NCBI GenBank assembly: GCA_009829735.1
Contig: CM020618.1
Location: 8,523,119 to 8,587,118, forward strand
Length of the DNA: 64,000 nt
Reading direction: 5' to 3'
Source of the DNA: Pyropia yezoensis
Lineage: Eukaryota > Rhodophyta > Bangiophyceae > Bangiales > Bangiaceae
Part shown: positions 1 through 8,583 of the stretch, in pieces
How positions within the stretch are numbered: position 1 is the stretch's first letter
Layout: each line of letters begins with the position of its first letter
The notes under the pieces: model-generated
What the model was told of the DNA's origin: nothing
What the model saw: the letters and a program-made list of their open reading frames with translations, nothing else
The model's database searches: none
Translations under genes and position numbers: made by a program

Positions 1-2447
1 TCGGGGGTGACGGGGGCCTGCTCGCCGTGGCTGCCGCTTGCCTCCGGTGAGGAGGGCGTGGTCGTCGCTGCGCCTCGGGGCGCGCCGCTAGTGGCGCCGC
101 GGGGCAGGCCGTCATTTGCCTGACCCGTTTCCTCGTCCGCCGCCCTGCCCCAATGGACTTCCTTGTGCGTAGAGGCATTCGTTGCCTCGTCAAACGCGAC
201 GTCCCTGCGCACCACCACGAGCTTGCTGCCGTCCAGCAGCACGCGGTACGCCCGCCCACCGGGCGCGTACCCCATCATCTTGCCGATGGATGTTCGCGGC
301 TCCATGCCCTTGATCTTCTTCGGGGGCTTGAGCGCGAACGCAGTGCTCCCCCACACCGCCAGCCCCGACACGTCGGGTCGCTCGCCCGTGAACGCCTCCC
401 AGGGGGTGGCCTCGAGCCCCTCCTTGGGAGACCGGTTCATCACGTAGGTCGCCGCAACGGCGGCCTCGGCCCAAAACTCCTGGCCGAGCTCCGACTCGGC
501 CAGGGCCGCGCGGACGCGCTCCTTGATCGTGCGGTTCACCCTCTCGGCCTTGCCGTTGCTCTGGGGGCTGTACGGTGGGGTGATCTCCACGTCGATCCCC
601 TTCTCCGTGTACCAGCTCTTGAGGTTGTCAGTGATGAACTCCTTGGCGCCGTCGAAACGGATGCGCTTCAGCTTCTTCCCGCTGCGGCGCTCGAGCTCGG
701 GGATCTTCCCCTTCAGCACTCGCCCCGCCTCGCCCTTGGCGCGGATGGGCACCCCCACCGTCAGGCCGGCACTGTCTTCGTACAGCACGATCAGGTAGCG
801 GGAACCGCCGATGGACGCCGGGAAGGGGCCCGTGATGTCCACATGCAGCAGCTCCATGACGTCCGTCTTAGTGGTCGACTCGGGGAAGGGGGCGCGGGCC
901 ATCTTTCCCTCGACGCACGGGCGGCATACCGCCCCAGCCACACGCTCGGGCGCGACCTCCGCGGCCGGCAAGCCGTCGACCATCTTGGCCACCCGCTGCA
1001 AATTGGCGTAGCCCAGGTGGAAGAACCTGCGGTGCCACACCATCGCCGCCCCCGTCACGGGCGCGGCCGCCATCATCGCCTTCTTGGCGATGGGCATGCC
1101 GCCGAGCATGTACTGCCCGTCGGCGTCCAGCTCCCCGACCGCGTCCGCCTTGGAGACCGCCGCGATCGGCGCCCCTACGTCGGCCTCGCCAAAGATGTAG
1201 CAGTGGCCGCGGGCAAAGAGCACCGCCCCGCCCGCCTTGTCGATGCGTCCGACCGACATCAGGTTCTCCGTCAGTCCGGGGACTCGATGCGCGTCACGCA
1301 GCGTGATCGAGCTCGAGGCGCCCTTGTCGCCCACATTGACGGTTGCCTCTCCACGTCCGGTGGTGGCCAGAGTGCCGCCCGACGCCAGTGTTACCTGCTC
1401 GCCGGTCCGCCCGTGCCCCACCTTGAACGTCCCCCGCCCTGTGGCAAGGTGGTGGGTCGCCCCAGAGTCCACCAGCCACGACTCGGCCCGCGCGGCGATC
1501 TTGTCCCGCGCCACGGCGCCCACCTCCAGGCGGGCCCGAAAGGCGAGCTTCTTGTCGTCGCCCCGGTCTCCCCCGTAGGGGCCCTTGCCGCCGCGGCCGC
1601 CGCCTCGCTTGTCGTCGGCCGCGCGCCGCTTGTTACAGTCGGCGATCTTGTGGCCCGGCTTCTTGCAGTAGAAACAGAGCGGCTTCTTGTCCGGCCGCCC
1701 CTTCTTGTCGTCCCTCTTGATCGCCATGGCGGCCAGGTACGCCTGCACCGCCGGCGGGACGTCCCCGTCCGTCTGGATCTGCAGCTCCTTCTCCACCCCC
1801 AACAGCTTGGCGGTGACGGCCGGCAGACGCAATGCGGCGTCCGTGTTCCGCAGGACCGTCCGGATGGTGCTGTAGCCCGCCGGGAGCCCGCGGAGGATGT
1901 GCAGCGTCAAGGTCTGGTCGTCCTTTGTCACGCCCGCCGTTGCCAGGTCGTTGCGCAACCCCTTGGCCCGTCCGACGTACTTGATGATGGTCTCGTTCGG
2001 CAGCATCCGCAGCATGGTGAGCTCCTCCTCGAGCTCCGCCCGCCGCGACGTCGTGTTGTCCTCAAAGAGGACACGGAGGCAGTCCCACGCCTCCGCCGCT
2101 GACTTGCAGTCGGCCACCAGGTTGAGGAGATGCGGCTTGACGGCCATCTGGATCTGCGCCAGCGCCTTCTCGTCCTTGCGCTCCCACTCCTCGATGGCCT
2201 TGATGTTCTTGTCGCGCGCCTCGCGGACCTCCACGGCCGCCGCCAGGGCGGCCGACGTGGCCGCCGCGTCATCGGGCGGCGGGCGCACCACCTCCGGGCT
2301 GGGGACGAGCAAGGGCCGCGGCGTCACCACCGCCGCCCAGTTGCCGTTGTCCCGCAGGTACGCCTTGCAGTAGGTCGACCAGGAGCGGTAGTCCTCGTCG
2401 AGCCTCTCGAAGTAGAGCTTCGTGCCCTTGGACCCCTCCCCCTCCAT
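1..2447 (-). CDS. Ty1/copia Gag-Pol polyprotein, 5' part (runs off the left edge)
   Basis: One open frame of about 815 codons runs from an ATG at 2447 to the window edge without a stop. Order seen: a Gag region; a CCHC zinc knuckle near residues 258-271 (CFYCKKPGHKIADC); a copia-type protease motif LVDSGATHHLA near residue 327; a GAG-pre-integrase stretch (WHRRFFHLGYANL, later CRPCVEGK); and an integrase core with D537, D599 and E635. The last two are 35 residues apart, the classic D-35-E spacing, and the third lies in SPQSNGKAERVNR. Protease then integrase before any RT is the Ty1/copia order. RT and RNase H should lie left of the window. The frame is intact here, so the element may be young. 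It replicates through an RNA intermediate and is not a host gene. Confidence 0.93.
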   Translation of the reverse strand, partial: MEGEGSKGTKLYFERLDEDYRSWSTYCKAYLRDNGNWAAVVTPRPLLVPSPEVVRPPPDDAAATSAALAAAVEVREARDKNIKAIEEWERKDEKALAQIQMAVKPHLLNLVADCKSAAEAWDCLRVLFEDNTTSRRAELEEELTMLRMLPNETIIKYVGRAKGLRNDLATAGVTKDDQTLTLHILRGLPAGYSTIRTVLRNTDAALRLPAVTAKLLGVEKELQIQTDGDVPPAVQAYLAAMAIKRDDKKGRPDKKPLCFYCKKPGHKIADCNKRRAADDKRGGGRGGKGPYGGDRGDDKKLAFRARLEVGAVARDKIAARAESWLVDSGATHHLATGRGTFKVGHGRTGEQVTLASGGTLATTGRGEATVNVGDKGASSSITLRDAHRVPGLTENLMSVGRIDKAGGAVLFARGHCYIFGEADVGAPIAAVSKADAVGELDADGQYMLGGMPIAKKAMMAAAPVTGAAMVWHRRFFHLGYANLQRVAKMVDGLPAAEVAPERVAGAVCRPCVEGKMARAPFPESTTKTDVMELLHVDITGPFPASIGGSRYLIVLYEDSAGLTVGVPIRAKGEAGRVLKGKIPELERRSGKKLKRIRFDGAKEFITDNLKSWYTEKGIDVEITPPYSPQSNGKAERVNRTIKERVRAALAESELGQEFWAEAAVAATYVMNRSPKEGLEATPWEAFTGERPDVSGLAVWGSTAFALKPPKKIKGMEPRTSIGKMMGYAPGGRAYRVLLDGSKLVVVRRDVAFDEATNASTHKEVHWGRAADEETGQANDGLPRGATSGAPRGAATTTPSSPEASGSHGEQAPVTP

Positions 2448-2803
2448 AGCTGGGGGTGACCGGGTCCAGCGTCCGCACCTCGACACAAACCCCCGCAGGG
2501 GGGTGAACGCGCCCGTCTCCTGCCACCCGGGTCTTTCACCGGCGTGGCTAGAGGAGGTAGTTGGCACGGCGCCAGCGACGTGCTGGGCCCATAACCTGTC
2601 CTGGTGCAAACCAAGGCGCGTTGGCCATTCCATTCTCGGACCAGACGGCCACACGCCGTGACCCTAAAGGTCCCCGCGCACCCGCATAGATCCCCACTCA
2701 ATCTCCCCTCGATCGGGTCGATCGCGGGGCCCACGCAAATCCCACTCGGACATTCTGTCCCACTGCGGGGTCACCGGTGCCGTACTGACCGTATCCCCCA
2801 ACA
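2448..2803 (-). repeat. 5' LTR and leader of the copia element
   Basis: On the minus strand the sequence starting at 2803 reads TGTTGGGGGATAC, a typical copia LTR start (TG dinucleotide, TGTTGG). It lies about 350 bp upstream of the Gag ATG. The inner LTR end and the primer-binding site could not be fixed by eye; CCAACTA near 2560 is a candidate end. The partner LTR is outside the window. Confidence 0.5.
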
Positions 2804-3103
2804 AGCAAGGACACGTGCACAACCATGACCAGGCGTGGGTGACTAACCAGCTCATGTCCATGGGCGTGCCCCATCATGCGATGGGGAGCCTAAAGAGTGC
2901 GCTTCCAAGTGACGCTGCCATGGCGGCGCGCCTGTAACAACTCTCGGTCACTCCTATGACCCTCCCTCGCGCGTTGGCCCCATAAAGCAGGCCCCTATCG
3001 CCTCCCCACGGCCGACTGACGCTTCCAGTCGCCCCACCCCCACACCCCCCCCACCGCCCTCGCCGCCTCCTAACCTCACAGTCGCTGGCCAGACGTCCAC
3101 CGC

Positions 3104-4447
3104 TTACGCCTTGGCCGCCTTCGCCGCCTTCTTCGCCGCCACCTTCCAGTCCTTGCAGCTGCACGCCGCCGTCACCGTCACACGCCGCACGCTGTTGGCC
3201 GGCGGCGACCCCGCCCCCGTCCACTTCTTGGCCTGCGTCTTGGCCGGGTACACCCGCCCGTCGGCGTCGTACGCCAGCGTCTGCGTCGGCTTCTTCGTGT
3301 CCATGTCCCAGTACGCCCACTTCCCCGTCGCCGGGTACCCTTCGCTGCTGCCCATCCCCAGCGCCAGCCCCTTGACGTACGACAGGCCCGAAAAGTCCAC
3401 CACCATCCTCTTGGCCACGTCCACACAGTACCCGTCCGTCTTGATGTCGTTCCACCGGTGCGACGCAGACAGCTCGTGCGCGGCGCTCCCGTCGGCGGGC
3501 GTGTACGCGTCGCCCTTGGGCGCCTCCCCGGCCTTGCTCTTCCCCGGCGCGTCGTCCTGGAAGTAGAACCGGTTGGGCGACGACGACGTCAGCACCGACG
3601 ACGCCGCCCGCTTCTCGTTGGGCAGGTCCGACTTGTCCGCGCTCCCGTACGTCACGCACATGTACAGCCGCGACGCGGCGTCACGCAGGAAGTTGAGGTT
3701 CACATAGTCGTCCTGCGTCTTCCACCCATTGTTGCGCGCATCGCGGAAGTCGTACGCCTCGGCTGCCGACCGCTGCTGGATGTTCATGCTCCGCACACAC
3801 CGCCACGGCGTGCCCTCCACCGACAGGATCGCCCGGTTGGCCTTGCACACTGGCTTTTGCGGCGCCGGCGCCCGCCCCGACGGCTTGAACGGCTTGCCGC
3901 CCCCACTGCCCTTGCCACCCCCATCGCCCTTGCCACCCCCATCGCCCTTGCCACCCCCATCGCCCTTGCCACCCCCATCGCCCTTGCCACCCCCATTGCC
4001 CTTGCCACCCCCACCCGTCCGCGGCTTGCCGCCACCGCCGCTCCGCGGCCCGCCGGGCGCCACTTGCGTCGGCACCAGCGTCACGTCATCCACCTCGGTG
4101 TGCGTGCACGGGCACCGCCGCCCCCCCGCCGTCCCCGGCTCGCACTGCAGCGACCGCCCCACCGCCTTGGACAGGCACACGTGCGTCGGCGACGCGTCGG
4201 TACACGCCCACGGCGCCTCACACGACGCGCCCCCCGGCTTGCACGTCCCCTCCGTGGTGCTCCCCCGCTTGTACGCCACCAGCGTCACGCACGCCCCCGC
4301 CGACGACGCCCGTGCACACTTGCACGACGCCCCCGCCGGCGGCTTGTACGCCCCCGTCGTGGCGGGCAGGCTCGCCGCCGCCGCCGCCGTCAGCGCCAGC
4401 ACCGCCATCACCCGCGCGGTGGTCGACGTAAACGCAGAGCCGCCCAT
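3104..4447 (-). CDS. Secreted Cys-rich protein with Gly-Lys repeat, copy A
   Basis: 447 residues. An N-terminal hydrophobic stretch (AVLALTAAAAASLPATTGA) looks like a signal peptide cleaved near residue 33, so the product should be secreted or wall-associated. The N-terminal region is rich in paired cysteines (SCKCA, CEAPWACTD, CPC). Next comes a tandem KGDGGG hexapeptide tract around residues 145-185, then a longer conserved domain with motifs such as NNGWKTQDDYVN, RFYFQDD, TDGYCVDV and KWAYWDMDT, and a Lys/Ala-rich tail. I do not recognise the family. The protein is identical to copy B at 6760-8103 and clearly related to copy C at 14205-15386. Copies A and B are divergently transcribed with start codons 2.3 kb apart. 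An extracellular-matrix or cell-wall role is only a guess. Confidence 0.85.
   Translation of the reverse strand: MGGSAFTSTTARVMAVLALTAAAAASLPATTGAYKPPAGASCKCARASSAGACVTLVAYKRGSTTEGTCKPGGASCEAPWACTDASPTHVCLSKAVGRSLQCEPGTAGGRRCPCTHTEVDDVTLVPTQVAPGGPRSGGGGKPRTGGGGKGNGGGKGDGGGKGDGGGKGDGGGKGDGGGKGSGGGKPFKPSGRAPAPQKPVCKANRAILSVEGTPWRCVRSMNIQQRSAAEAYDFRDARNNGWKTQDDYVNLNFLRDAASRLYMCVTYGSADKSDLPNEKRAASSVLTSSSPNRFYFQDDAPGKSKAGEAPKGDAYTPADGSAAHELSASHRWNDIKTDGYCVDVAKRMVVDFSGLSYVKGLALGMGSSEGYPATGKWAYWDMDTKKPTQTLAYDADGRVYPAKTQAKKWTGAGSPPANSVRRVTVTAACSCKDWKVAAKKAAKAAKA
3900..4015 (-). repeat. 18-bp tandem repeat coding (K-G-D/N/S-G-G-G)n
   Basis: About six units of 18 bp inside copy A. They encode KGNGGG, KGDGGG and KGSGGG. 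The tract is absent from copy C, so it expanded before the inverted duplication or was homogenised by it. Confidence 0.9.
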
Positions 4448-4860
4448 GGTGACCGTCTAGGAGGTGCGGTAGGAGGAGCGGCCTTGGGCGTCGGCGACGG
4501 CCGCGGCGGCGGCGGCGGCAGCGGGGAACCGAAGGTCACCGGAAGCAGGCGACGGCGGCTGGACAGCGACGACCACCACCCCCACCGGTGAGCTCCTCTG
4601 CAGCCGGAACCGACCCGCTACCCGAGGCTGGACACGATGAGGCGGCTGTGGATGGGATGGGCGGACCGGGAGCACATGGTACGGCCGCCATCTCCGCCCT
4701 CTTGTACCCCTGGCCAAGCCGGCCGCCGCGTGTTGCCCTCCCCCGCCGCATGCCCAACCCACAGTACCACCCGGACCGTCCCGCTCGCGGCCACCGCCCC
4801 CAACACCCCCCCGACTCCCCGCTGCCGCAGCTCACCCCCACCGCCGCCACCCCCACCGCC

Positions 4861-6346
4861 GCCACATCCGCGGCCACTGTCACTGCCGTCGCCGCTACAC
4901 ACGCCAGCTATGCGAAAGGGGGGGAGAGCGGCACATCACCCCCCTGCCTTTCTGTACCCACGTACACGGCCGCAGACGCGGCTGCCACGCAATGCGGTGG
5001 GGCGGGGCGTAGTGGTAGGCGGCGTCGGGACGGAGAAGGGAGCCGGATGGGGGGGAGGGCCCGCCTCCCCCGCCCCCCACCCCTCGCGCCCACACACGCG
5101 GCGGTCGCCGCTCAGCCCGCGCCGTGGCCTGCTTGTCGGAACACACAACAACAACAAAAACCAACGGGAGGGGGTTGAATGCGTCGCCGCCAGCTGCTGC
5201 CCCGCCAACCACGACGCGGCCCGTCGCAGGGCGGCCATGCCATATGCACGCCCGTCACCCGGGGAGCAGCTGCGGCAGCCTATCCACAGGCAGAGGCAGG
5301 GGCGGCGGTCGCCGCCCCTGCGGAGTTGGCCGCGGGGCGGATGGGCGGAGAGGGGGAGGGGGGGAGGTGCGGGATCATCCCGCGCTAATGATGATCATGA
5401 TGATCCCTCTCCCCCCCTTGTATGGAAATCATTGAAGGGATGATCTTGGCCCGTGCTCATGTGGCAGCGGCATCCTGCAGGTGCTTTGCGGTGTCGAGTG
5501 GTCGGCTGCTGGGGGAGGGGAGCGCCGGCCGCCACAGTGGCCACGACGTCAGCGGGGGGAGAGCTGCCAGCTGGCAGCGGCCGGCACAGTCCCGAGGGGG
5601 AGGGTGGGGGGGAGCAACCGGCTGGCAGTCCCGCTGCGGTGGAGAGCGAGCTGCTGGCAGTATCGATTCAGGCGGGACCCCCACGGGGTGGGGAGCAAGC
5701 GGCCAGCCCGTAGCCGATCTGCCGGCCGCTGCTGCCAGCAGCGCCCCGCCTCTCCCCCCCCCAATGACAATCATGGGCGATCATCCTTCAGGGTATCTGA
5801 TTGTCCGTCCCTGCCAAGACGCTGCTGCTGCCGCGGCGGGAGGGTGTGACATCCGCGGAGTACGGGGCAGGCAGCCGCCCACCGCCCGCCCAGCCACCCA
5901 CTTAACCAGCCCACCCCCCCCCCACTCCCCCCAGCCTCCGTCGATTTTTTCTTTTGGGGGATGGTAAGAGCACGCCGCAGAGCCCCAGCAGCGGCCGTCC
6001 CTGCCTCTAGCTACGGGGCTCGCCTGTCGGGGAGTCATGGCGCCAGCGTGGCGAAGTGGAGAGCGAGAGGAGGCGGCAGGGTGAGACGGCGGGGCCGCCC
6101 ACAACCCCGTCCGTCCCCTCCCTCCCGCCCGCCGCCTCTCCCGACTCCCCCGCGCCACGGCCTTGCGTGTACGTGGGAGAGGGGACGTGACGTGAGCAGA
6201 GGGCCGAGGGGGGGGTGGGGGGGGGGGGGAGAGAGGGAGGGGGTGTCCCACCCTGCCCCCCTTTTGCGTGGCCGGCGTGCGCAGCCGCCTGCGGCGGTGG
6301 TTGCCGTCCCAGCAGCGCCGGTAGTGACAGTGGCCGCGGAGGTGGT
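4861..6346. other. Spacer of the inverted repeat, shared upstream region of copies A and B
   Basis: About 1.5 kb of G/C-rich, non-coding-looking sequence between the arms. The start regions of both gene copies face it, so it probably holds both promoters. Similarity between its two halves continues weakly past the junctions; for example CACGCCAGC-TGCGAAAGGG near 4900 resembles the reverse complement of 6252-6279, with indels. It therefore looks like the diverged core of the same palindrome. No gene is supported. Confidence 0.6.
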
Positions 6347-6759
6347 GGCGGTGGGGGTGGCGGCGGTGGGGGTGAGCTGCGGCAGCGGGGAGTCGGGGGG
6401 GTGTTGGGGGCGGTGGCCGCGAGCGGGACGGTCCGGGTGGTACTGTGGGTTGGGCATGCGGCGGGGGAGGGCAACACGCGGCGGCCGGCTTGGCCAGGGG
6501 TACAAGAGGGCGGAGATGGCGGCCGTACCATGTGCTCCCGGTCCGCCCATCCCATCCACAGCCGCCTCATCGTGTCCAGCCTCGGGTAGCGGGTCGGTTC
6601 CGGCTGCAGAGGAGCTCACCGGTGGGGGTGGTGGTCGTCGCTGTCCAGCCGCCGTCGCCTGCTTCCGGTGACCTTCGGTTCCCCGCTGCCGCCGCCGCCG
6701 CCGCGGCCGTCGCCGACGCCCAAGGCCGCTCCTCCTACCGCACCTCCTAGACGGTCACC

Positions 6760-8103
6760 ATGGGCGGCTCTGCGTTTACGTCGACCACCGCGCGGGTGAT
6801 GGCGGTGCTGGCGCTGACGGCGGCGGCGGCGGCGAGCCTGCCCGCCACGACGGGGGCGTACAAGCCGCCGGCGGGGGCGTCGTGCAAGTGTGCACGGGCG
6901 TCGTCGGCGGGGGCGTGCGTGACGCTGGTGGCGTACAAGCGGGGGAGCACCACGGAGGGGACGTGCAAGCCGGGGGGCGCGTCGTGTGAGGCGCCGTGGG
7001 CGTGTACCGACGCGTCGCCGACGCACGTGTGCCTGTCCAAGGCGGTGGGGCGGTCGCTGCAGTGCGAGCCGGGGACGGCGGGGGGGCGGCGGTGCCCGTG
7101 CACGCACACCGAGGTGGATGACGTGACGCTGGTGCCGACGCAAGTGGCGCCCGGCGGGCCGCGGAGCGGCGGTGGCGGCAAGCCGCGGACGGGTGGGGGT
7201 GGCAAGGGCAATGGGGGTGGCAAGGGCGATGGGGGTGGCAAGGGCGATGGGGGTGGCAAGGGCGATGGGGGTGGCAAGGGCGATGGGGGTGGCAAGGGCA
7301 GTGGGGGCGGCAAGCCGTTCAAGCCGTCGGGGCGGGCGCCGGCGCCGCAAAAGCCAGTGTGCAAGGCCAACCGGGCGATCCTGTCGGTGGAGGGCACGCC
7401 GTGGCGGTGTGTGCGGAGCATGAACATCCAGCAGCGGTCGGCAGCCGAGGCGTACGACTTCCGCGATGCGCGCAACAATGGGTGGAAGACGCAGGACGAC
7501 TATGTGAACCTCAACTTCCTGCGTGACGCCGCGTCGCGGCTGTACATGTGCGTGACGTACGGGAGCGCGGACAAGTCGGACCTGCCCAACGAGAAGCGGG
7601 CGGCGTCGTCGGTGCTGACGTCGTCGTCGCCCAACCGGTTCTACTTCCAGGACGACGCGCCGGGGAAGAGCAAGGCCGGGGAGGCGCCCAAGGGCGACGC
7701 GTACACGCCCGCCGACGGGAGCGCCGCGCACGAGCTGTCTGCGTCGCACCGGTGGAACGACATCAAGACGGACGGGTACTGTGTGGACGTGGCCAAGAGG
7801 ATGGTGGTGGACTTTTCGGGCCTGTCGTACGTCAAGGGGCTGGCGCTGGGGATGGGCAGCAGCGAAGGGTACCCGGCGACGGGGAAGTGGGCGTACTGGG
7901 ACATGGACACGAAGAAGCCGACGCAGACGCTGGCGTACGACGCCGACGGGCGGGTGTACCCGGCCAAGACGCAGGCCAAGAAGTGGACGGGGGCGGGGTC
8001 GCCGCCGGCCAACAGCGTGCGGCGTGTGACGGTGACGGCGGCGTGCAGCTGCAAGGACTGGAAGGTGGCGGCGAAGAAGGCGGCGAAGGCGGCCAAGGCG
8101 TAA
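6760..8103 (+). CDS. Secreted Cys-rich protein with Gly-Lys repeat, copy B
   Basis: 447 residues, identical in sequence to copy A on the opposite arm: signal peptide, Cys-rich N-terminus, KGDGGG repeat, conserved C-terminal domain with RFYFQDD and TDGYCVDV, and a basic KKAAKAAKA tail. The ATG lies in a good context (gtcaccATGggc) and the frame upstream is poor, which supports this start. It is transcribed away from copy A and towards mnmE, which ends convergently at 8584. The function is unknown. Perfect identity between A and B contrasts with the visible divergence of copy C. Confidence 0.85.
   Translation: MGGSAFTSTTARVMAVLALTAAAAASLPATTGAYKPPAGASCKCARASSAGACVTLVAYKRGSTTEGTCKPGGASCEAPWACTDASPTHVCLSKAVGRSLQCEPGTAGGRRCPCTHTEVDDVTLVPTQVAPGGPRSGGGGKPRTGGGGKGNGGGKGDGGGKGDGGGKGDGGGKGDGGGKGSGGGKPFKPSGRAPAPQKPVCKANRAILSVEGTPWRCVRSMNIQQRSAAEAYDFRDARNNGWKTQDDYVNLNFLRDAASRLYMCVTYGSADKSDLPNEKRAASSVLTSSSPNRFYFQDDAPGKSKAGEAPKGDAYTPADGSAAHELSASHRWNDIKTDGYCVDVAKRMVVDFSGLSYVKGLALGMGSSEGYPATGKWAYWDMDTKKPTQTLAYDADGRVYPAKTQAKKWTGAGSPPANSVRRVTVTAACSCKDWKVAAKKAAKAAKA
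7192..7307 (+). repeat. 18-bp tandem repeat coding (K-G-D/N/S-G-G-G)n
   Basis: Mirror image of the tract at 3900-4015, with the same unit number and order. This supports very recent exchange between the arms. Confidence 0.9.
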
Positions 8104-8583
8104 GCGGTGGACGTCTGGCCAGCGACTGTGAGGTTAGGAGGCGGCGAGGGCGGTGGGGGGGGTGTGGGGGTGGGGCGACTGGAAGCGTCAGTCGGCCGTG
8201 GGGAGGCGATAGGGGCCTGCTTTATGGGGCCAACGCGCGAGGGAGGGTCATAGGAGTGACCGAGAGTTGTTACAGGCGCGCCGCCATGGCAGCGTCACTT
8301 GGAAGCGCACTCTTTAGGCTCCCCATCGCATGATGGGGCACGCCCATGGACATGAGCAGGTCACGTACGTATGGTCATGGTCGTGCACATGCTCGGTTGA
8401 GTATTTGTTATTCACGTTGCTCGGCAGCCGCGCGCCACCACACCGCACTCGGAAGCCACCCGGAAGGAACTCACCCCCACTCGCGGTGCTCTGCTCCCCC
8501 AGCCCCACTGAGCCCCCCGCAACCCCAGCGCCCCCCTGTTTGCACGCCCCCTGCCGTTCCGCCGCTGCGGCCTTCCCCCCCCC
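8104..8583. other. Intergenic region between convergent copy B and mnmE
   Basis: Contains the outer edge of the inverted repeat (about 8357) and its diverged shoulder. It should hold the 3' ends of both transcripts. No gene is seen. Confidence 0.5.

Larger units (their letters stand above)
2850..4860. repeat. Inverted repeat, left arm (about 2.0 kb)
   Basis: This arm is the reverse complement of 6347-8357; coordinates on the two arms sum to 11207. All long reading frames are identical between the arms, and spot comparison of the bases found no mismatch between about 2850 and 4860. Diverged similarity continues outside both ends, for example the shared GGTCATGGT/GTGCAC blocks at about 2815-2835 and 8370-8390. 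The arm carries one copy of the secreted Cys-rich protein gene. Confidence 0.95.
6347..8357. repeat. Inverted repeat, right arm (about 2.0 kb)
   Basis: Reverse complement of 2850-4860, carrying copy B of the Cys-rich gene. Beyond 8357 the match to the left arm drops to patchy similarity up to about 8410. Confidence 0.95.

Noticed and set aside
153-2102. A 649-codon plus-strand frame at the left edge
   Set aside because: It lies opposite the copia gag-pol frame, which shows all expected motifs on the minus strand. The plus frame has none and is a GC-driven mirror.
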